7,524 nucleotides of DNA from Candidatus Dormiibacterota bacterium (GTDB lineage Bacteria > Chloroflexota > Dormibacteria > Aeolococcales > Aeolococcaceae). The notes under the pieces are model-generated. The model made no database searches. It saw nothing but the letters and a program-made list of their open reading frames with translations, and had not been told where the DNA came from. The first letter of the stretch is position 1. Each line of letters starts with the position of its first letter. The stretch lies in the NCBI GenBank assembly GCA_027451645.1, contig DAIDIX010000084.1, positions 1 to 7,524 on the forward strand, in the 5' to 3' direction. The translations under genes were made by a program, and so were the position numbers. Shown in pieces: positions 1 to 6,366 of the stretch.

Positions 1-486
1 CTCACCATTCCATCAGACTTTCCTGCGATTGCTGCGCTCCGCGATACCATTGCCACGCATGAGTCAACGATTGCAGACACTGGGGAGCCAACAACCCCTA
101 CGATCCTTGGATTTACCATTGCTGCCATAGCACAGAGTGGGGGAGTATCCCTCACTGCACTCCGGAGTGGCGATGTGGTGGGAAATCTCCTTATCGAAAG
201 GGATCCCTCTCCCGTCAAGCACCATGTGGGGCAGTTCGGAATCATCGTTGCCCCGGAGGTGCGGTCTCTTGGCATTGGGACTCTCCTCATTGCCCAGGGA
301 GAAAAGTGGGCACGGAACGCTGGCATCCGACTTCTCACTCTCGAAGTCTTCCAGTCAAACAGCAGAGCCATAGCTCTGTATGAACGCATCGGCTACCGGA
401 ACGACGGACTGCGGCACAGCTTCATCATCGATGCAAAGGGCGTCCACGATGTCGTACTCATGTCGAAGGACCTCTCTTCCGACTGA
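1..486 (+). CDS. GNAT family N-acetyltransferase, 5' end outside window
   Basis: The frame is open from the first base and ends at TGA 484-486, so 161 codons are visible and the true start lies upstream. The C-terminal half has the GNAT signature: a beta-strand ending QFGIIVAPEVR, then the acetyl-CoA pyrophosphate-binding loop RSLGIG (codons 90-95), a helix with EKWAR, then LEVFQSNSRAIALYERIGY, which is the usual strand/helix around the N-S-R-A-x-x-L-Y-x-x-x-G motif. Family members move an acetyl group from acetyl-CoA to an amine of a small molecule, peptide or protein N-terminus; the substrate cannot be told from sequence. The first visible part (PSDFPAIAALRDTI) looks like the family's substrate-side helix, so only a short piece is probably missing. 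A GTG at 175 would give a 103-residue protein lacking the first strands and is unlikely to be the start. It converges on murD with 15 nt between the stops. Confidence 0.88.
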   Translation, partial: LTIPSDFPAIAALRDTIATHESTIADTGEPTTPTILGFTIAAIAQSGGVSLTALRSGDVVGNLLIERDPSPVKHHVGQFGIIVAPEVRSLGIGTLLIAQGEKWARNAGIRLLTLEVFQSNSRAIALYERIGYRNDGLRHSFIIDAKGVHDVVLMSKDLSSD

Positions 487-501
487 TGCCCGCTCCTCCT
501 G

Positions 502-1866
502 CTAGTGCTTCTGGAGTGACAACACTGCCTTCTGGAAGATCTCGCTTCGTTCCTTGTAGCTTCCCTCGGCTTTCGGTGTGGGTGCTCCAGGCGAGAAGAG
601 GACAACTCCGCCCTTCGGTGTGACAAGTGCAGCCTCAAGAACTGCATCCTGAAGCGAAGCGACAGTGATGAGTTTGATGAAGGACTTCGAAGCCTCAAGT
701 TCAGCACGGATGGCAGCTGCAATGCGCTCGGAACCAGGAAGGAGAACGACATTCGTTGCACGCTGAAGCCGCTTCCTGAGCGACTGTGCAAAGATCTCGT
801 ACGGGATTCCCCGGTCCTCGCCACCCATGATGAGCGTGAGCGGCTTCCCGTGAAAGACATCGAGTGCAGCAGACACTGCGAAGGCATTGCTTGCAAGTGC
901 ATCGTCGAAGTACTCAATGCCGCCTACTGAGGCAATGCGGGAAAGTCGGGATGGGAGACCGTGAAAGGCAGAAATCTTCGGTCCAACATCGTTCATCTCG
1001 GGTGCCTTCCCGACTAGCTGGTGCACTCCAGCGAGTGCTCCAAGAAGATTGAGACGGTTGTGCATTCCGGGGAGATGGAGGTCCCTGATCCGCACTACCT
1101 GCTCACCATCCACGTATCCGTACTGGTCATCTGCATGGACAGGATCCGATGGCCGCCCGTAGAGAATGCGGTTCTCAAGGTGCGAAGTACGTGCTACAGC
1201 CTCAGCATTCATTCCATTCACTGCAGCACGTACTGCAGAACTGTCCCTGAAGAGGTTGAGCTTGTCCGCATAGTACTGTTCCACGCTTCCGTGCCAGGTG
1301 AGATGGTCAGGAGCCAGGCTCGTCAGGACTGCAGCCTCAGGCGAGTTGAGAAGACCAGTTGTCTGATGGCTGGAGAACTCGATGACATAGATGTCATGAT
1401 CTGGCTCACGATAGAAGTTCGTGACTGGCACACCGATATTGCCCCCAAGGGCAACCGTGTAGCCGAGCGAGCGGAGAATGACTGCTGCAAGGGAAGCTGT
1501 CGTGCTCTTGCCCTTCGTTCCTGTTATGCCAAGAATTTTCCGGTCATGATAATCCTCGAGCCAGAGTGCAGCAGGAGAGGTTACCTCAATGCCTGCTTCC
1601 CGTGCCTGCACGAGTTCCGGACGGTACCAGCTGATGCCAGGAGAGACAATGATGACATCGAAAAGTGCACGGGAGATCTGCTTTGGCATGAGGACCTCGA
1701 CATTCTTTCCGTACACACGCTTGACCTGTTCGAGAGTTGCAATGCGATGATCATCGATGACAGTGAAGGGAAAGGCACTCTCATGGAGAACCTTTGCCAT
1801 TGATTTGCCCTCGAGGCCAAAACCGAACAGTGCAATACGACGCTTTGCCAAGCGGTCCAACATCAT
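502..1866 (-). CDS. murD: UDP-N-acetylmuramoyl-L-alanine--glutamate ligase, MurD (probably MurD2 type, L-Glu adding)
   Basis: Cytoplasmic ATP-dependent Mur ligase of 454 residues, normal family length. Seen: an N-terminal Rossmann-like domain (IALFGFGLEGKS, residues 11-22); the ATP P-loop GITGTKGKSTT (113-123); a conserved glutamate in EFSSHQ (163-168); LAPDHLTWHGS (184-194); a lysine in YADKLNLF (K202) matching the carbamylated lysine of the family; HNRLN (269-273); FHGLPSRL (301-308); and a C-terminal domain with GGEDRG (348-353) and SPGAPT (425-430). It joins glutamate to UDP-MurNAc-L-Ala. Positions that contact or border D-Glu in E. coli MurD differ: the NDSKATN motif reads DDALASN (321-327), the Lys of GGDGK is Arg (GGEDRG), and the Ser/Phe pair of the C-terminal loop is Thr/Tyr. 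With murL directly upstream, this fits a MurD2 enzyme adding L-Glu; the specificity is inferred. The start at 1866 has a strong Shine-Dalgarno 10 nt upstream and overlaps the murL stop (ATGA). Confidence 0.92.
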   Translation of the reverse strand: MMLDRLAKRRIALFGFGLEGKSMAKVLHESAFPFTVIDDHRIATLEQVKRVYGKNVEVLMPKQISRALFDVIIVSPGISWYRPELVQAREAGIEVTSPAALWLEDYHDRKILGITGTKGKSTTASLAAVILRSLGYTVALGGNIGVPVTNFYREPDHDIYVIEFSSHQTTGLLNSPEAAVLTSLAPDHLTWHGSVEQYYADKLNLFRDSSAVRAAVNGMNAEAVARTSHLENRILYGRPSDPVHADDQYGYVDGEQVVRIRDLHLPGMHNRLNLLGALAGVHQLVGKAPEMNDVGPKISAFHGLPSRLSRIASVGGIEYFDDALASNAFAVSAALDVFHGKPLTLIMGGEDRGIPYEIFAQSLRKRLQRATNVVLLPGSERIAAAIRAELEASKSFIKLITVASLQDAVLEAALVTPKGGVVLFSPGAPTPKAEGSYKERSEIFQKAVLSLQKH

Positions 1867-3212
1867 CGTGCAGAAACACCTCCAAGAAACGTCCAGATCC
1901 GCCCCGACTCAGGAATGAGTGTACGATACTCCGGATCTCCTTCGAGGAGTGATGGACCCTGCTCCACGCCGGGAACATGGCGTGCCTCATCGACGAGAGC
2001 CTTCACAACAGCACTGGTGCTCCAGGATGGATTGGCTGCGAGAAGGGTAAGTGCATATGCACTCTCCCTCCGCTCGCCAACACACTCATACGGCTTGTCC
2101 TCTGCAATGAGCTGCTGGAATGCTGGAATGGCAGCTGGCTCATCAAGCAGTGCATGTCCGAAGATGGCAGTGAGCTTCTCCCGGTCACAGTACGGAGCAC
2201 ACATGAGAGTGATGAACCTGCACTTCGGACAGTTGCCACACCATTTCTCCCCAGCAGCATCCTTTCTGTATGCAGCATTGCAGCTCACAAAGAGGTCATG
2301 GTACATGGGAAGGCCAGCAAACCTCCGGGTGATTGCAAGCTCCGTGAACCCTCTCAGCACTGATCCCACATAGAGTCCAGGATCGACATCAACACGGATG
2401 GCATCCTGCATGAGCACCTCTGCCTCACGGCTCTTGCTCCACTGGTGGTTCACGGGAACATCGTTGATGTACCGAGTGGGTTCACTTGCAGATGACTCGA
2501 TTGCAAGTCCAATCTTGCAGTAGCCGTACAGATATGCTCCAACAACGGCAATTGCAGTATTCACTGCAGTAACTGGGATGTGTCCATTGAGGCCCCCGTT
2601 GCCCGAAATCTGCATCATGAGGGGATCGAGAGTTCTCGTGACACAGATGAGTGGCACATCTGCACGCTTCGCCTGTTCAACAACCCAGGGTCTGGGATTG
2701 ACTGCAAGTGCAAACGGCTTCAAGTCCTTGAGTGCTTCAAGCGCCACAAGGGAGTCCTTCCCACCACCAAGAGGAATGCACCACCTGTCAGGAAGTCCCG
2801 AGTCCTGAAGAGGTGCATGTCCCTCCCCATCAGCTTCCAGCTCAGGATGGAAGGGGAGAGGGAGGCCATTCTCAGCAGCAAATTCGTGGAGACCAGGACC
2901 ATACACTCCCTCGCACTCCTTCAGTACTGCTCCTCCAAGGGGCTGCACTGGACGGATGCGTGGTGGAGCAGCACACTTGTAGTAGCTCACGCCTGCAACA
3001 GCATGAAGGAGGTGCACAGCCCGAAGGAGTGCAGCCTCCTGTTCTGCACTTCGCTCGAAGGCTGGTGGTGTCGTGTAGGTGATGGTCTCGATGAAGGAAA
3101 GACCATCATCGAAGGCGTACTCGAGCCGCAGTGTCCTGCGTTCTGCATCGAAGGCAGCACGCATCACTGTGAATGTATTCACAGATGCTGGATCGAACCC
3201 GCTTCCGCTCAT
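1863..3212 (-). CDS. murL: UDP-N-acetylmuramoyl-L-alanyl-L-glutamate epimerase, MurL
   Basis: Predicted cytoplasmic protein of 449 residues from the ATG at 3212. Known MurL enzymes use ATP and Mg to activate the terminal L-Glu of UDP-MurNAc-L-Ala-L-Glu, invert it to D-Glu and release it, with AMP formed. Seen here: the nucleotide-binding loop IPLGGGKDS (about 146-154), which resembles the PP-loop of AMP-forming ATP pyrophosphatases; NHQWSKSREAE (255-265); and a cysteine cluster CGNCPKC followed by a Cys in MCAPYC (325-342). These and the adjacent murD give the identification. The ATG at 3212 is preferred because GGAG lies 8 nt upstream; the farther ATG at 3284 would overlap the divergent synthase gene by 13 nt and adds 24 residues (MAPPSSYDC...) without an obvious domain. 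The stop overlaps the murD start as ATGA, so the two are very likely translationally coupled. Such proteins are often left as hypothetical in annotations. Confidence 0.88.
   Translation of the reverse strand: MSGSGFDPASVNTFTVMRAAFDAERRTLRLEYAFDDGLSFIETITYTTPPAFERSAEQEAALLRAVHLLHAVAGVSYYKCAAPPRIRPVQPLGGAVLKECEGVYGPGLHEFAAENGLPLPFHPELEADGEGHAPLQDSGLPDRWCIPLGGGKDSLVALEALKDLKPFALAVNPRPWVVEQAKRADVPLICVTRTLDPLMMQISGNGGLNGHIPVTAVNTAIAVVGAYLYGYCKIGLAIESSASEPTRYINDVPVNHQWSKSREAEVLMQDAIRVDVDPGLYVGSVLRGFTELAITRRFAGLPMYHDLFVSCNAAYRKDAAGEKWCGNCPKCRFITLMCAPYCDREKLTAIFGHALLDEPAAIPAFQQLIAEDKPYECVGERRESAYALTLLAANPSWSTSAVVKALVDEARHVPGVEQGPSLLEGDPEYRTLIPESGRIWTFLGGVSAR
1877..1883 (-). promoter_or_regulatory. 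Shine-Dalgarno site of murD inside the murL 3' end
   Basis: The minus strand reads GGAGGTG, 10 nt before the murD ATG at 1866. It lies within the last codons of murL, encoding the Gly-Gly-Val near its C terminus. It supports ATG 1866 over the adjacent ATG at 1863 and shows that murD has its own initiation signal in addition to coupling through the ATGA overlap. Confidence 0.7.
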
Positions 3213-3220
3213 TGATGCAT

Positions 3221-3224
3221 CTCC
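3221..3224 (-). promoter_or_regulatory. Shine-Dalgarno site of murL that decides its start
   Basis: GGAG on the minus strand, 8 nt upstream of the ATG at 3212. It favours the 449-residue MurL over the 473-residue form that would overlap the divergent gene. Confidence 0.55.
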
Positions 3225-3253
3225 GCTGCAGGGAACTCGTGCCAGGATGGCGC

Positions 3254-3262
3254 TGATACAAT
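3254..3262 (+). promoter_or_regulatory. Extended -10 promoter element of the polyprenyl synthase gene
   Basis: TGATACAAT matches the extended -10 pattern TGnTATAAT with one mismatch in the hexamer. No good -35 is visible, as is common for extended -10 promoters. The hexamer ends 9 nt before the ATG at 3272, so transcription would start about at or just before the ATG and the message would be leaderless or nearly so. On the other strand TACGAT (3266 to 3261) overlaps this element and could serve murL, leaving a leader of roughly 40 nt that contains the murL Shine-Dalgarno. Confidence 0.4.
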
Positions 3263-3271
3263 CGTAAGACG

Positions 3272-4276
3272 ATGGCGGAGCCAATGGTACTCATGTTCGA
3301 CACAATCCAGTCTGAACTTGACCGGTTTGACGGTGTGCTTGCAGACCTTCTCTCCAGCCATCGCATGATTCTCCCTCATGATGGTGCATCTCCCGGCTTT
3401 GATCCCTTCGACCACATCCTCAGGAGCCGGGGGAAGAGGCTCAGGCCTGCACTCGTTCTCCTTGCAGCACGAAGTGCAGATGCGAACATGGCAACTGCAC
3501 TTGAAGTTGCCTGTGCGATAGAGCTCATCCATACAGCAACACTCATCCATGATGATGTCATCGATGATGCTGATGAACGGCGTGGAATTCCTTCTGTCCA
3601 CGTAACCTACGGTGTTCCTGCAGCCATCGTGACAGGCGACTACTATCTCATGGAGGCATTCGCCATCCTCGCAGATCACCTCCCATCCCATGCCATTGGG
3701 GATGCAGCCCGCACAGTGAGCAGGATCTGCCAGGCACAGCAGCTCCAGGAACACCACCTCAACGACATTGCGCTCCCTCAGGAGACGTACCTCACCATCA
3801 TCGAGGGCAAGACTGCCTCGCTTCTCGCACTCTCCCTTGGACTCGGGAGTGCACTCGTGCCCCATGCACCCTTCAGGACTGAGCTTGAGGCGTATGGCAC
3901 AGCTGTCGGGCTTGCCTTCCAGATGATTGATGACCTTCTCGACTATGTCGGCACACCGGAGGAGCTTGGAAAGCCTTCAGGAAGTGACGTCCGCTCTGGT
4001 GTCGTAACACTACCTCTCATTGAGGCGCTTGCAGATCCTGATGAACGCCTTTCACGACCGCTCCGCGAGCTTCTTGGTGCTGGTCGTCCGCTTCGTGCCA
4101 ATGAGGCAGAGCGGGTCATGTCGATCGTTGGATCGTCGTGGGCTGTTGAACGCGTGCGTCGCAGAGTACGAGAACTCTCCGACAGAGCCGTGAGTGCCCT
4201 CGATCCGCTTCCAGACAGTGCTGTCAAGCGGGCTCTGCTCGAACTTCCCACGTCCCTCAGGAACCGGACGATGTGA
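3272..4276 (+). CDS. trans-polyprenyl diphosphate synthase (long-chain type)
   Basis: All-alpha isoprenyl diphosphate synthase of 334 residues, normal length. It condenses isopentenyl diphosphate onto an allylic diphosphate with Mg bound by two Asp-rich motifs. Seen in order: GKRLRP (54-59), the first Asp-rich motif HDDVIDDAD with RRG after it (93-105), GDYY (122-125), EGKTASL (178-184), and the second Asp-rich region QMIDDLLDY (217-225) followed by LGKPSGSDV (232-240). The residues four and five before the first Asp are Thr and Ala (HTATLIHDD), small as in octaprenyl synthase IspB, rather than the bulky aromatics of farnesyl or geranylgeranyl synthases, so a long product (C30 or more) is inferred. 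The usual Lys in the GK.TLP stretch is Val (GVVTLP). The start at 3272 fits a leaderless message; in-frame ATGs at 3284 and 3293 are possible, the latter with GGCGGAG 12 nt upstream. It is divergent from murL, 59 nt apart. It is not the cis-type undecaprenyl synthase of wall synthesis. Confidence 0.93.
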   Translation: MAEPMVLMFDTIQSELDRFDGVLADLLSSHRMILPHDGASPGFDPFDHILRSRGKRLRPALVLLAARSADANMATALEVACAIELIHTATLIHDDVIDDADERRGIPSVHVTYGVPAAIVTGDYYLMEAFAILADHLPSHAIGDAARTVSRICQAQQLQEHHLNDIALPQETYLTIIEGKTASLLALSLGLGSALVPHAPFRTELEAYGTAVGLAFQMIDDLLDYVGTPEELGKPSGSDVRSGVVTLPLIEALADPDERLSRPLRELLGAGRPLRANEAERVMSIVGSSWAVERVRRRVRELSDRAVSALDPLPDSAVKRALLELPTSLRNRTM

Positions 4277-4891
4277 GGAGCTCGTGGCAGAAGTGTCATC
4301 AGCAGTGGATGCATCCTGCTCCACCAGTGCTCCAAGATGCATGAGATGGCTCCGGAACACTGCTGACCAGATTGCGAGAGCAACCATGGCAAGCATGGCA
4401 CCTACAGCCTCAATGATCATCCAGCCGAGTGACTGGGCTGCAAGAGCAGTGGGATGAACTGTGTCAGCAATGAGAATTCCTGTACGGGACAGCTCCAGCA
4501 GCACGAATGCCGAGACACCAAACAGGAGGAGCCGGACAGCCACATACTCCTCGCGCAGGTGCTTCCGGAGTGCAGCAACAGATGCAGCATCACGCCAGGG
4601 AAGCTCTGTCTGCTTCGACGATCTGAGATGCACGGCTGACATGGCAAAGCATGTTGCAGCTCCCCAAACAGCAACTGTTGTGCCAAGACCCGGTCCTTCA
4701 ACCAGGAACCTCTGGATCAGGCCAGCACCATGGGAGCTTCCCAGCAGTATGGCTTCCGTAGCCATGCGGGAAAGCCAGAGAGCTGTAGCACACGAAGCTG
4801 CAGCAATGCCTCCCCACAGGAGACTGAGCTTCAGCAGTGTGAGATTCCGCACCCGAAATATGGCTACCACTTCGCGCATCGCTGATTTCAT
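4052..4891 (-). CDS. predicted four-helix membrane protein of unknown function
   Basis: Not recognised. From ATG 4891 it is 279 residues (MKSAMREVVAIF...). Four hydrophobic segments are visible, at about residues 17-40, 68-87, 117-144 and 150-178. The basic N terminus (K, R, R, R), the basic 30-residue loop between segments 2 and 3, and the basic stretch after segment 4 predict both ends inside, with a loop of about 28 residues outside between segments 1 and 2. After about residue 190 the protein becomes polar and low-complexity (Ser/Thr/Asp), and from about residue 206 it is encoded opposite the 3' end of the polyprenyl synthase gene; this tail looks like an antisense reading and may not be functional. 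No stop occurs in frame before 4052. Starts at 4903 and 4879 are also possible; 4891 is preferred for GGTGG just upstream, though its spacing of 4 nt is short. The region 4277-4942 has no other credible gene. Confidence 0.65.
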   Translation of the reverse strand: MKSAMREVVAIFRVRNLTLLKLSLLWGGIAAASCATALWLSRMATEAILLGSSHGAGLIQRFLVEGPGLGTTVAVWGAATCFAMSAVHLRSSKQTELPWRDAASVAALRKHLREEYVAVRLLLFGVSAFVLLELSRTGILIADTVHPTALAAQSLGWMIIEAVGAMLAMVALAIWSAVFRSHLMHLGALVEQDASTADDTSATSSSHRPVPEGRGKFEQSPLDSTVWKRIEGTHGSVGEFSYSATHAFNSPRRSNDRHDPLCLIGTKRTTSTKKLAERS

Positions 4892-4924
4892 GATTCCACC
4901 CATCTTTTGCGCTGGTATGCTTGC

Positions 4925-4930
4925 ATTGTA
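4925..4930 (-). promoter_or_regulatory. -10 element for the membrane-protein gene, overlapping the divergent start region
   Basis: The minus strand reads TACAAT, one mismatch from TATAAT and identical to the hexamer before the polyprenyl synthase gene. It would start transcription near 4918, giving a leader of about 27 nt to the ATG at 4891. On the plus strand the same bases read ATTGTACAGA, whose TACAGA (4929-4934) ends 8 nt before the ATG at 4943 and could be a weak leaderless promoter for the divergent gene. No -35 hexamer is obvious on either strand. Confidence 0.33.
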
Positions 4931-4942
4931 CAGACTCGAGCC

Positions 4943-5968
4943 ATGACAATGACAACCCTCCGTCTCCTGAGCTACAACATCCTGATGGGCGGCACAGGCA
5001 GGCTTGCACATATTGAACGCATCTGCGAACGGTCACAGGCTGACATCATCATCCTTCAGGAAGCGATAGATGATGGGCCCCTGCAGGAGCTCGCAGGACG
5101 TCTCGGCATGGAAGCGTACTGTGCACCGCCGTCACCGATGTCCGCATCGCATGTCGTCATCCTGAGCAGGGTTCCGGTGGATGACTGGAGGGTGCACCAG
5201 CATCCGGAAATGCTCCGCTACCATCTTGAGTGCGATGTCACTCCCTCCCCAAGGATCGGGACGATCCGCATCCACGGCATCCACCTTGCTGCACGGTTCG
5301 GGGAACGCGCCAACGGGGAGGCACGGCGCCTCCGGGAGATCGGGAAGATCCTCGATGACATCCAGCGTGAGGATGACGGCACGCACCATATCCTCATGGG
5401 GGACTTCAACTCGATAGCTCCCAGGGATGTTGTCCGTGCGACCCTTTTCTTCGAGAAGCTCCGGAGCCTCAAGGAGGCAGGACTCTTCCTTCCCGATGAA
5501 GCCCTGCCAAAACTCCGCTCCCTCCGGGTGCGGCATCTCCGTGGGAGCCACTCCCTCACGGATGAACATGAGTCCCTGAGCACAGTCGGGATAGCTCCCC
5601 ACCTTGCTCCCAGCATCCAGCCGCTGCCGAACATTGCCATGCTTGCAACCTCATGGATGCCAGTCAATCACCGGCTCGACCTCATCCTCGGACGGGGCAT
5701 CCGGCGATGGACAGTCCAGAAGATCCTTGATGCAGGCTTCACGGACTGCTACCGGCTGAAGCATCCCCGTACCCGGGGATTCACCTGTGCAACATGGGTT
5801 CCCGCAACACGCATTGACTATGCCTTTGCCTCGAGGAACCTCGTGCCCTATGTTGAGACCTGCGATGTCGTCGGCTCCCTCCGCAGGCCGGACCGGGATG
5901 TACCCCATGCCTCGGACCACTTTCCCCTGTACCTTGAGCTCCATTTCCCTCCGGACCGCACCTCCTAG
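4943..5968 (+). CDS. endonuclease/exonuclease/phosphatase (EEP) superfamily protein
   Basis: Metal-dependent phosphoesterase fold of the DNase I/ExoIII/sphingomyelinase group, 341 residues. The active-site motifs are all present in order: LLSYNILMGG (Asn at residue 12), IILQEA (metal-binding Glu40), an internal HL (His114) in IRIHGIHLA, HILMGDFNSIAP (Asp154, Asn156), RIDYAFAS (Asp292) and the C-terminal ASDHFPLYLEL (catalytic His326). The spacing between GDFN and RIDY is larger than in a minimal EEP domain, with an insertion (about 165-285) rich in Arg, His and Leu. The substrate (nucleic acid, phospholipid or other phosphodiester) cannot be told; there is no signal peptide, so it is probably cytoplasmic. 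The start is taken at 4943, as the 12 residues added by ATG 4907 are not family-like and would overlap the divergent upstream region; ATG 4949 is also possible. Its TAG stop lies in a CTAG shared with the convergent SseB-like gene. Confidence 0.9.
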   Translation: MTMTTLRLLSYNILMGGTGRLAHIERICERSQADIIILQEAIDDGPLQELAGRLGMEAYCAPPSPMSASHVVILSRVPVDDWRVHQHPEMLRYHLECDVTPSPRIGTIRIHGIHLAARFGERANGEARRLREIGKILDDIQREDDGTHHILMGDFNSIAPRDVVRATLFFEKLRSLKEAGLFLPDEALPKLRSLRVRHLRGSHSLTDEHESLSTVGIAPHLAPSIQPLPNIAMLATSWMPVNHRLDLILGRGIRRWTVQKILDAGFTDCYRLKHPRTRGFTCATWVPATRIDYAFASRNLVPYVETCDVVGSLRRPDRDVPHASDHFPLYLELHFPPDRTS

Positions 5969-6366
5969 GAGAGGGAACTGCGGTATTCCTGGACGAGTGC
6001 AGTGACCTCCTCAGGGGAGATCATGCGGGCGAACGGATGGTAGGGGTTGAGAAGAACACGCGTTGATGCCACAGCAGCAAAGAGCTCGCTGCAGGGGAGA
6101 CGCACATACGACTCCGGAAGTTCCGGACGGGCATCGATGAGGGACTTGATCCCGTCCTCGGAGGTGAAGACGGGAAGCACTGGACCCTCCGGATCCTCTA
6201 TGGCTATGAGAACGGGGGAACGGGAGCCATCATCGGCTGTCTCGATGCGGGCAAGGACAAACACACTCGAGGAGAGGAGCCTTGCGGATACCCGCTGCCA
6301 GACATCCGCATCGGCATGCATCCTGCTCATCTCTGCATCGAAATCGAACGATGGAGTATCACCCAT
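5965..6366 (-). CDS. SseB-like domain protein, small cytoplasmic
   Basis: A 133-residue protein from the ATG at 6366. The family resemblance is to the N-terminal domain of SseB (enhanced serine sensitivity protein): a polar start, a strand-rich middle (SSVFVLARIE..., PVLIAIEDPEGPVLPVFTSEDGIKSL, about 34-75), then ELPESYVRLPCSELFAAV and the LLNPYHPFARMISPEEVTAL ending (105-124), which is typical of the family. The biochemical role of this domain is not well defined. The acidic start, with no signal peptide or membrane segment, suggests a cytosolic protein. The same frame is open to 7440, but that extension is antisense to the phosphotransferase gene and is Cys/Gly/Arg rich, so it is not coding. 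An in-frame ATG at 6441 would add 25 residues and is less likely. A weak AACAAT (6389 to 6384) 17 nt upstream may be its -10. Confidence 0.72.
   Translation of the reverse strand: MGDTPSFDFDAEMSRMHADADVWQRVSARLLSSSVFVLARIETADDGSRSPVLIAIEDPEGPVLPVFTSEDGIKSLIDARPELPESYVRLPCSELFAAVASTRVLLNPYHPFARMISPEEVTALVQEYRSSLS

Noticed and set aside
1021..1803. 260-codon plus-strand open frame inside murD
   Set aside because: It is antisense to a well conserved Mur ligase and its protein is rich in Cys, His and Arg with no recognisable motif.
2580..3215. 211-codon plus-strand open frame inside murL
   Set aside because: It is antisense to murL motifs and shows no domain or credible start signal.
3212..3284. 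Extended N terminus of MurL from ATG 3284
   Set aside because: It would overlap the divergent synthase start, has no Shine-Dalgarno as good as that at 3221-3224, and adds no recognisable sequence.
3209..3865. 218-codon minus-strand open frame ending in ATGA overlap with the murL start
   Set aside because: The overlap looks like translational coupling, but the frame is antisense to the prenyl synthase, including its Asp-rich motif, and is Cys-rich with no family resemblance.
4907..4942. Twelve extra N-terminal residues for the EEP protein from ATG 4907
   Set aside because: The added residues are not family-like and lie in the divergent promoter region; the conserved LLSYN strand normally begins within a few residues of the start.
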